DNA of 8,053 nt from CAZFPA01 sp964520975 (GTDB lineage: Bacteria > Bacillota > Negativicutes > Selenomonadales > Selenomonadaceae), in contig CAZFPA010000079.1 in NCBI GenBank assembly GCA_964520975.1, positions 1 through 8,053 on the forward strand, read 5' to 3'. Made by a program: the position numbers and the translations under genes. The notes below the pieces were generated by a model that saw nothing but the letters and a program-made list of their open reading frames with translations, searched no databases and was not told where the DNA came from. Positions 6,416-8,053 of this stretch are shown here, one piece after another; within the stretch, counting starts at the first letter, position 1; every line of letters starts with the position of its first letter.

Positions 6416-7582
6416 TTATTTCCGCAGCCAGCCGGCCAACGCTTCCTTTTTATCCAGGCATTCCCAGGCAAACCCCTGATCCTCCCGGCCAAAGTGTCCA
6501 TAGGCCGCCGTACGCCGGAAAATCGGTTTGCGCAGGGCCAGCGTTTCAATGATGTCCGCCACCCCGAAGGAAAAATTCTCCGCTACGGCCTGCTCGATCT
6601 TCTCCACCGGCACCTTTTCGCTGCCAAAGGTTTCGACGAACACCGCCTCCGGTCTCACACTGCCGATGACATAGGCAATGCTCACTTCACAGCGGTCGGC
6701 CAGTCCTGCAGCCACAATATTCTTGGCCGCGTAGCGGGCCATATAGGCAGCACTGCGATCGACCTTGGTAGCATCCTTGCCGGAAAAGGCTCCGCCGCCA
6801 TGCCGGGCCAGGCTGCCGTAACTGTCCACCATGATCTTGCGGCCTGTAAGTCCGGTATCCCCGGCCGGACCGCCAATCACAAAACGCCCGGTTGGATTGA
6901 TATGGATGACGGTATCCGGCCGCAGCCATTCACCGCAAACCGGCTGAATCACTGCCTGCCGCACGAGCTCCCGCAGCAATTCCATCTTCGCCTCCGGTGC
7001 ATGCTGCACCGATACGACAACACTGCTGAGTCCCTGGGGCCGTCCCATTTCATCGAACTTCATCGTAGCCTGCGTCTTACCATCCGGCCGCAGAAAGTCT
7101 GCCTGCTGGCCTAAGACATCCAGCATTCGGGCCATGCCATGGGCCAGATTACAGGTGAGCGGCATATAGTTGGCCGTCTCATTGGTCGCGTAGCCATACA
7201 TGATGCCCTGATCGCCACCGCCCAGCACCGCGGAGTGGCGGCCGCCGGCCTGGCTCACGCCGAGGTCGATATCCGCCGACTGCTGATGCACATTGCAGAG
7301 AAGCAGACAATTCTCTCCATCCAGGCCGCTTTCCTGGCTTCTATAGCCAATATCCCGGAGCACGCTCCGGGCTGTTTCCGCCAGATTGACCTTTGCCGAA
7401 GAGGTAACCTCTCCGGCAATCATCAGGCAATTATTTGAAGCAAAGGTTTCCACCGCTACGCGCGAAGCTGCATCCTGCGCCAGATACGCATCGAGGACAG
7501 CATCCGAAATCTGATCACAGACCTTGTCCGGATGGCCCCGGCGCACCGACTCCGATGTCATATATCTTGTTCTCATAACCAT
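6416..7582 (-). CDS. metK: S-adenosylmethionine synthetase (MetK) inside the BMC operon
   Basis: The 388-residue protein makes AdoMet from methionine and ATP. It is full length for the family (E. coli MetK is 384) with signatures in order: SVRRGHPDK at 12-20, GGGDQGIMYGYATNE at 121-135, INPTGRFVIGG at 228-238, the phosphate loop GGGAFSGKD at 262-270, KVDRSAAY at 273-280, and AYGHFGRE near 360-367. Deviations from the usual text are SVRRG for SVTEG or SVSEG, GGGDQG for GAGDQG, and KDATKVDRS where KDP is nearly universal, which suggests a specialised paralogue rather than the housekeeping copy. It starts 9 bp after the upstream aldehyde dehydrogenase stop with GAGGTGAGGAA before ATG 7582; a second ATG at 7576 is possible. 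The likely role is local AdoMet supply for the radical-SAM activase of a glycyl radical enzyme encoded upstream of the window; this is inference. Confidence 0.94.
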   Translation of the reverse strand: MVMRTRYMTSESVRRGHPDKVCDQISDAVLDAYLAQDAASRVAVETFASNNCLMIAGEVTSSAKVNLAETARSVLRDIGYRSQESGLDGENCLLLCNVHQQSADIDLGVSQAGGRHSAVLGGGDQGIMYGYATNETANYMPLTCNLAHGMARMLDVLGQQADFLRPDGKTQATMKFDEMGRPQGLSSVVVSVQHAPEAKMELLRELVRQAVIQPVCGEWLRPDTVIHINPTGRFVIGGPAGDTGLTGRKIMVDSYGSLARHGGGAFSGKDATKVDRSAAYMARYAAKNIVAAGLADRCEVSIAYVIGSVRPEAVFVETFGSEKVPVEKIEQAVAENFSFGVADIIETLALRKPIFRRTAAYGHFGREDQGFAWECLDKKEALAGWLRK

Positions 7583-7591
7583 TTCCTCACC

Positions 7592-8053
7592 TCAGCGGAT
7601 AGAAAACCCATCCCGTGAATAGCAGCGGCGCCGTCTGGTAAATGTCCGGGTGCTCGTGAAGCCCTCACCCGTCACATTTGCGATAGTAAAGCTGCACTTC
7701 TCATCACTGTCAAAGCCCAGTCCATGCAGGCTGCTTCCATTCTTTACAAAAATCGAGGTCTGCAGTTCCTTGGCCGCCTGGTTCATGCGTTCCAGAATGG
7801 CCGTATGGATGGTCGCCGTATGGCGGCAGCGCTGCTCGATTTCTACCGCGGCCTCGAGCATAGCATCGAAGGTCGGTACACGAAGAATCGGTACCACCGG
7901 CATGAGCAGCTCATTCAGGAGCAATGGGTCCTCCAGCGGGCAGGTATAGAGTACCGGAACGATGATGGCCTTGATGTCAGCCGCTGTATCGATGCCGAGT
8001 GCCTCCAGGATATGGATGGCGCTTTTGCCCTCGAGCTTCTTGTTCATCACATG
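7592..8053 (-). CDS. CoA-acylating aldehyde dehydrogenase paralogue (partial, 5' end missing)
   Basis: The open frame reaches the right edge, giving the last 153 residues only. It aligns along its full length with the C-terminus of the PduP-like protein at 3439-4863: GKSA near the start, MPVVPILRV against MPILPLVRV, RHTATIH against RHSAMIH, SIFVKNG against TIFVKNA, SFTIANVTGEGFTS against TFTIAGPTGEGITG, and the shared FSIR end. Identity is roughly 40 percent by eye, so this is an old paralogue and not a recent duplication. The catalytic-cysteine region lies outside the window, so activity cannot be judged. The apparent Met at 8050 is a GTG inside the gene and not a start. It would act in the same aldehyde-to-acyl-CoA step, on another aldehyde or as a structural partner. 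Confidence 0.88.
   Translation of the reverse strand, partial: HVMNKKLEGKSAIHILEALGIDTAADIKAIIVPVLYTCPLEDPLLLNELLMPVVPILRVPTFDAMLEAAVEIEQRCRHTATIHTAILERMNQAAKELQTSIFVKNGSSLHGLGFDSDEKCSFTIANVTGEGFTSTRTFTRRRRCYSRDGFSIR

Noticed and set aside
5954..7114. 386-codon plus-strand open frame spanning pduL and metK
   Set aside because: It crosses two well-supported genes on the opposite strand and has no plausible start signal or domain.

Overview
The window carries the promoter-distal end of what looks like a catabolic bacterial microcompartment (BMC) operon, followed by a two-component-type regulatory gene pair. All eight supported genes are on the minus strand, so the story reads from high to low coordinates. 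Shine-Dalgarno-led genes packed 9-44 bp apart, a LytS/YesN-style kinase and AraC-type regulator pair, and a PocR sensory domain point to an anaerobic member of the Bacillota (a Clostridia- or Negativicutes-like organism). This is inference; no phylogenetic marker is present.

Layout in transcription order: the 3' end of a CoA-acylating aldehyde dehydrogenase paralogue (7592-8053, cut by the right edge); a full S-adenosylmethionine synthetase, metK (6416-7582); the BMC phosphotransacylase pduL (5744-6388); an Hsp70/actin-fold eutJ (4908-5732); a second, complete CoA-acylating aldehyde dehydrogenase resembling PduP (3439-4863); and an iron-dependent alcohol dehydrogenase resembling PduQ (2294-3415, TTG start). 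After a 176-bp AT-rich intergenic region with repeated 17-bp elements come a PocR-domain LytS-like histidine-kinase protein (840-2117) and a response-regulator-like protein with an AraC-type helix-turn-helix (1-817, cut by the left edge).

Together PduP, PduL and PduQ form the standard aldehyde-handling core of a BMC. An aldehyde is oxidised to acyl-CoA, PduL converts acyl-CoA to acyl-phosphate and recycles CoA, and PduQ reduces part of the aldehyde to alcohol to recycle NAD+. The enzyme that makes the aldehyde and the shell proteins are not in the window and would lie beyond the right edge. A metK inside such an operon is best explained if that enzyme is a glycyl radical enzyme, because its radical-SAM activase consumes AdoMet. 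The substrate (1,2-propanediol, choline or another) cannot be decided from this window.

The most unusual points are the metK gene in the operon, two aldehyde dehydrogenase paralogues in one transcript, a regulatory pair in which both the kinase ATP-binding motifs and the receiver acidic pair look degraded, and a set of repeated ACAAT-containing elements upstream of the regulators. No RNA genes, CRISPR arrays, insertion sequences or convincing intrinsic terminators were found.
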